From Methanobacteriota archaeon (lineage in GTDB: Archaea; Thermoplasmatota; Poseidoniia; Poseidoniales; Poseidoniaceae), in assembly GCA_002694245.1 (NCBI GenBank), contig NZLM01000039.1:5359-15969 (forward strand): a stretch of DNA of 10,611 nt, given 5' to 3'. A program made the translations under genes and the position numbers. How positions within the stretch are numbered: position 1 is the first letter of the stretch; each line of letters starts with the position of its first letter. The notes under the pieces are model-generated. The model did not search any database. It saw only the letters and a list, made by a program, of their open reading frames with translations, and was not told the DNA's origin. Shown here in pieces: positions 7,316 to 10,611 of this stretch.

Positions 7316-8914
7316 ATGCTTAAACATATTTTTACTTTTTCACTCATTTCTTTGTCTTTTATAGCCACATCACAAGAACAGCCAAATGTGTTGTTGATTA
7401 TGGCAGATGATCTTAACGATTACATTGGTGCTTTTGGTGGGCACCCCGATGTTAAAACACCCAATATGGACCGCTTGGCAGCATCGGGTGTACAATTTTC
7501 AAATGCACATACCAACGTACCTGTTTGTCAACCTTCAAGAAACAGTTTATTTACAGGAGTTTATCCGCACGATTCCGGAGATTTTGGCTGGACACCAATG
7601 TCAAAACAACCTGTGCTTAAGCACAATAAAACCATGATGGAATATTTTGTTGAAAATGGCTACCAAACCTTAGGTACAGGAAAATTGACACATGGAGCGC
7701 CGCATCAATATTGGCAAGAATGGGGGAATAATCCTAAGCATAATTATGGGCCATTTTATTTTGATGGTGAGGAAATTGGTGTATTACCAAACGTACCAGA
7801 CCCCTACCGCCAGATAGGAACTATTGATGGCTCTTACGGACGTATTTCTGAAGGTGGCATCACCAATGGTAAATATGGTGAAATTGGTTTGGTTTATGGA
7901 TGGGACAAGAAGCCGTACAGGTTTCAAGACAACGATAACAGAGATCTACTTCAAGGAGAATTACATGCTCAATGGGCCATTGAAAAGCTTGAAAAAATTG
8001 CACAAAACAAAACAGCAAAGCCTTTTTTTATGGGTGTCGGTTTTGTGAGGCCTCATACACCCCTTCATGCTCCCGACGAATACTTTGACATGTATCCCAT
8101 TGATGAAATTGAATTGGATAAATGGATTGACGGCGATGAATTGGACACCTTTTGGAAAGAAAATTTTCAGGGGAACCTATCACTTGAGGGTGATGTAAAA
8201 ACAGTTTACGGATACAGAGGAGGAAATCTTAAAGGTCCATTGTTATTAAAGACATTGGTAGATTCATACGGAGGAGACAGAGAATTAGCTCTTAAATATT
8301 TCCTACAAGCCTATTTAGCATGTATTACCTTTGTTGATGATCAGGTTGGGAAAATTTTAGACTCTTTAGAATCAACAGGCTTGAGTAAAAACACCATAGT
8401 CATTTTAACCAGTGACCACGGATGGCATTTAGGCGAGAAAAACCATTTATTTAAGAACTCTCCATGGGAAGAAAGTACACGTGTTCCGTACATTGTCCGC
8501 GTTCCTAATAGCGAAGTGAGAGGTATGGTAAACCACCCAGTGTCACTAATCGATATTTTTCCAACATTAATTGACTATTGTTCACTTTTGGGTAACACCA
8601 AAAAATCAAATTCCGGTGGAAATCTAGGCGGGTATTCTTTACGTGCATTTTTAGAAAATCCAAATACAAAAAATTGGAAAGGGCCTAATTATGCCTTAAC
8701 AATTGTAGGAAACTATGGGCTGAAATACCCAAAAGAAAAACAAAACTACTCCTTGCGCACGACTGATTATAGATATATCAAATATTCTAATGGAAAAGAG
8801 GAGTTGTATCACAACAAAAAAGATCCCTACGAGTGGCACAATGTAGTATTTGAAAAAAGATATAGAAAGAAACTTAAAACATTTCGTTCCCAACTAAATA
8901 ACATAGTAAATTAG
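7316..8914 (+). CDS. Formylglycine-dependent sulfatase (S1 family, iduronate-2-sulfatase-like), CQPSR type
   Basis: This 532-residue sulfatase has a signal peptide cut before Gln20 (ATS-Q). Its motifs fit the iduronate-2-sulfatase-like branch, probably SulfAtlas S1_7. They are Asp31-Asp32 in IMADDLNDYIGAFGGHP, the maturation motif VPVCQPSR with Cys71, Lys123 and His126 in GKLTHG, VRPHTPLHAP, and Asp367-His368 with His371 in TSDHGWHLGEK. LYHNKKDPYEWHNV marks the end of the C-terminal subdomain. Known members of this branch remove sulfate from uronic acids or from algal galactans, so the name does not imply iduronate as substrate. It starts after the 115-base gap, so it may head a sub-operon, and it ends 2 bases before the next sulfatase. 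The truncated gene at the right edge is a close paralogue. Confidence 0.93.
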   Translation: MLKHIFTFSLISLSFIATSQEQPNVLLIMADDLNDYIGAFGGHPDVKTPNMDRLAASGVQFSNAHTNVPVCQPSRNSLFTGVYPHDSGDFGWTPMSKQPVLKHNKTMMEYFVENGYQTLGTGKLTHGAPHQYWQEWGNNPKHNYGPFYFDGEEIGVLPNVPDPYRQIGTIDGSYGRISEGGITNGKYGEIGLVYGWDKKPYRFQDNDNRDLLQGELHAQWAIEKLEKIAQNKTAKPFFMGVGFVRPHTPLHAPDEYFDMYPIDEIELDKWIDGDELDTFWKENFQGNLSLEGDVKTVYGYRGGNLKGPLLLKTLVDSYGGDRELALKYFLQAYLACITFVDDQVGKILDSLESTGLSKNTIVILTSDHGWHLGEKNHLFKNSPWEESTRVPYIVRVPNSEVRGMVNHPVSLIDIFPTLIDYCSLLGNTKKSNSGGNLGGYSLRAFLENPNTKNWKGPNYALTIVGNYGLKYPKEKQNYSLRTTDYRYIKYSNGKEELYHNKKDPYEWHNVVFEKRYRKKLKTFRSQLNNIVN

Positions 8915-8916
8915 CA

Positions 8917-10320
8917 ATGATGATAAAAGGTGTTTTTATATTTAACTTATTACTATTTGTTGCACCAATTTTTGTGTGGAGTCAGTCTAAAAAACCCAAT
9001 TTAATTGTAATCATGACTGACGATATGGGCTATGCAGATGTTGGATTTAATGGGTGCACAGATATCCCTACACCCAATATTGATTCTATTGCATATAATG
9101 GCGCACATATTGTAAATGGTTATGTGTCATTTCCAGTTTGTGGACCTAGTAGAGCAGGTTTTATCACTGGCCGCTATCAAGACAGATTTGGCTTTACAAC
9201 CAACCCGACTATTGATCCGACAAATGATATTGCTGGTCTTCCACTTGATGAAAAAACCCTAGCTGAGGTTTTATGCAATGAGGGTTATAAAAGTGCTATT
9301 GTTGGAAAATGGCATTTGGGAACACATCCGAATTTTCATCCATTAAATAGAGGATTTGATTATTTCTATGGTTTTTTATCTGGAGGGCATAATTATTTTA
9401 TGAATCAATTGACTGTAGAAAATCTTGAAAATGTTAAATCAAAATGGGCTTGGTATAGAACAAAGCTTCGGGAAAATCATAAAACACTAGAATTTGAGGA
9501 TTATAAGACCGACTACTTAACAGATGAGCTCAGTGAGGCAGCCCTTCGCTTTATTAACAAACAAGCTGAAAATGACCAACCTTTTTTCTTATTTCTCTCC
9601 TACAATGCTCCACATACGCCTATGCATGCCACTGAAAAATACCTCTCAAGATTTCCAGATATACAGGATAGAAAAAGAAAGACCTATGCAGCTATGGTAA
9701 GTGCTGTCGATGACGGAATAGGACTAGTATTAGAGACGTTGAAAAAAAATGTTCTAATTGAAAATACCATTATTGTGTTTTTATCTGATAACGGAGGTGC
9801 ACATAACAATGCTTCTCAAAATACACCTTTGAGAGGAACTAAAGGAAGTGTTTACGAAGGCGGACTAAGAGTGCCATTTGCCATACAATGGAAAGGAGTG
9901 ATTCCTGTAAATACAAAGTACGAAGAATCTATATCTTCATTGGATATTATGGCAAGTATGGTAGACATTTTAGACATCAAATCAAATCGGAAAAAACCTC
10001 TAGATGGTGTGAATATCATACCTTACCTGACTGGTGAAAAGCAAGGAGCGCCTCATGATTATTTGTTTTGGCGAAAATGGAAACAAAACGCCATGGCAGT
10101 AATTCATGGAGATCATAAACTACTCAAATCAAATAAAAGGTCAGAGTCAGAAATTTATAATTTGAAACTTGATGTTTCTGAGTCAAAAAACATTAAAGGC
10201 TCCAACGTTGTTTTGGAAAAACAATTGCAAAATGCGTGGAATCGCTGGAATCAAAAAAATATAGACAGAATATTCCCAACATTGGGTGAAGACGAATGGT
10301 GGACTAAAAATGAAAATTAG
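8917..10320 (+). CDS. Formylglycine-dependent sulfatase (S1 family, N-acetylgalactosamine-6-sulfatase-like), CGPSR type
   Basis: This 467-residue enzyme has a signal peptide cut before Gln23 (VWS-Q); ATG 8920 is an equally possible start. Diagnostic parts are Asp35-Asp36 in IMTDDMGYADVGFNG, CGPSRAGFITGRYQDRFGF with Cys75 as the residue turned into formylglycine, Lys131 and His133 in GKWHLGTHP, NAPHTPMHA, and Asp291-Asn292 in LSDNGGAHNN. PLRGTKGSVYEGGLRVPF follows. The CGPSRAGF...TGRYQ.RFGF string is typical of a group that includes marine galactan sulfatases, possibly S1_19, some of which act on carrageenans. That subfamily call is from memory of the motif and not tested. The gene sits between two iduronate-2-sulfatase-like paralogues, with 2- and 5-base gaps, and is surely co-transcribed with them. 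Confidence 0.93.
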   Translation: MMIKGVFIFNLLLFVAPIFVWSQSKKPNLIVIMTDDMGYADVGFNGCTDIPTPNIDSIAYNGAHIVNGYVSFPVCGPSRAGFITGRYQDRFGFTTNPTIDPTNDIAGLPLDEKTLAEVLCNEGYKSAIVGKWHLGTHPNFHPLNRGFDYFYGFLSGGHNYFMNQLTVENLENVKSKWAWYRTKLRENHKTLEFEDYKTDYLTDELSEAALRFINKQAENDQPFFLFLSYNAPHTPMHATEKYLSRFPDIQDRKRKTYAAMVSAVDDGIGLVLETLKKNVLIENTIIVFLSDNGGAHNNASQNTPLRGTKGSVYEGGLRVPFAIQWKGVIPVNTKYEESISSLDIMASMVDILDIKSNRKKPLDGVNIIPYLTGEKQGAPHDYLFWRKWKQNAMAVIHGDHKLLKSNKRSESEIYNLKLDVSESKNIKGSNVVLEKQLQNAWNRWNQKNIDRIFPTLGEDEWWTKNEN

Positions 10321-10325
10321 ATTGT

Positions 10326-10611
10326 ATGTTTAGGTACGCTTTATTTTCTCTATTTATTTTGACAACAACGCAATTGTTTGCGCAGGAAAAACCCAACGTT
10401 TTGATGATTGTTTTGGATGACCTCAATGATTATGTGGGTGTTTTGGATGGGCATCCACAGGCAAAAACCCCTAACATTGATAGGCTTGCTAAAGAAGGAG
10501 TTTTGTTTACAAACGCACATGCCAATGTCCCAGTATGTCAACCATCCAGAGCAAGTTTTATGACAGGCATTTCTCCATTGCGTTCTCGAATGTGGGGATT
10601 TGATAATTGGA
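10326..10611 (+). CDS. Sulfatase (S1 family, iduronate-2-sulfatase-like), N-terminal part cut by window edge
   Basis: The frame opens at ATG 10326, five bases after the previous stop, and is still open at the last base, giving 95 residues. A signal peptide (MFRYALFSLFILTTTQLFA, cut before Gln20) leads into PNVLMIVLDDLNDYVGVL with Asp31-Asp32 and then VPVCQPSRASFMTG with Cys71 as the formylglycine precursor. Over the 59 residues from PNVL to the TG after the active site, about 41 are identical to the sulfatase at 7316-8914, and the active-site Cys falls at the same position. The two are therefore paralogues of the same subfamily. The DNA has diverged, so this is not a recent copy. The rest of the protein, including its remaining metal ligands, lies beyond the window. 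Confidence 0.92.
   Translation, partial: MFRYALFSLFILTTTQLFAQEKPNVLMIVLDDLNDYVGVLDGHPQAKTPNIDRLAKEGVLFTNAHANVPVCQPSRASFMTGISPLRSRMWGFDNW

Noticed and set aside
9742..9749. Run of eight A in the fourth sulfatase, a potential slippage site.
   Set aside because: The frame continues through it with all conserved motifs on both sides, and similar A-runs are common at this base composition.
10350..10541. Minus-strand 63-codon frame at the right end.
   Set aside because: It is antisense to the truncated sulfatase, whose signal peptide and CQPSR motif are unmistakable.
1..10611. Possible mobile element, CRISPR array, tRNA or novel defence system.
   Set aside because: No transposase, terminal inverted repeats, spaced repeats, tRNA-like structure or nuclease/helicase gene is present; every large frame is explained by carbohydrate degradation.

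Overview
The window looks like part of a polysaccharide utilization locus (PUL) from a marine Bacteroidota, most likely a flavobacterium. The evidence is low-GC sequence, A-rich rather than Shine-Dalgarno-like leaders, signal peptides that place Gln right after the expected cleavage site, a Bacteroidota-type lipoprotein, and a dense run of sulfatases beside GH2 and GH16 enzymes. All genes lie on the + strand with gaps or overlaps of -14, +7, +22, +6, +115, +2 and +5 bases. It therefore reads as one long operon, or two if a promoter lies in the 115-base gap. Both window edges cut through genes, so the locus continues on both sides.

Layout: 1-288 is the C-terminal end of a sialate O-acetylesterase-like (SASA) carbohydrate esterase. 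275-2965 is a secreted GH2 glycosidase with an unusual coiled-coil tail. 2973-3881 is a GH16 lipoprotein endohydrolase. 3904-5328, 5335-7200, 7316-8914, 8917-10320 and 10326-10611 (cut by the edge) are five consecutive formylglycine-type (S1) sulfatases with active-site motifs CAPSR, CSATR, CQPSR, CGPSR and CQPSR. The second carries a calcium-loop linker and a C-terminal beta-sandwich. The third and fifth are close paralogues of the iduronate-2-sulfatase-like type. The only non-coding stretch of note is 7201-7315. No RNA gene, mobile element, CRISPR array or long repeat was seen.

Working model (inference): the GH16 lipoprotein, probably on the cell surface, cuts a sulfated galactan. The sulfatases then strip sulfate esters from the oligosaccharides in turn, the esterase removes acyl groups, and the GH2 enzyme trims neutral ends. 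A GH16 + GH2 + multi-sulfatase set of this kind recalls red-algal galactan loci (carrageenan, furcellaran, porphyran/agar types), with carrageenan-like polymers a reasonable first guess. The exact substrate cannot be fixed from sequence alone. No SusC/SusD pair, regulator or monosaccharide pathway gene lies in the window.
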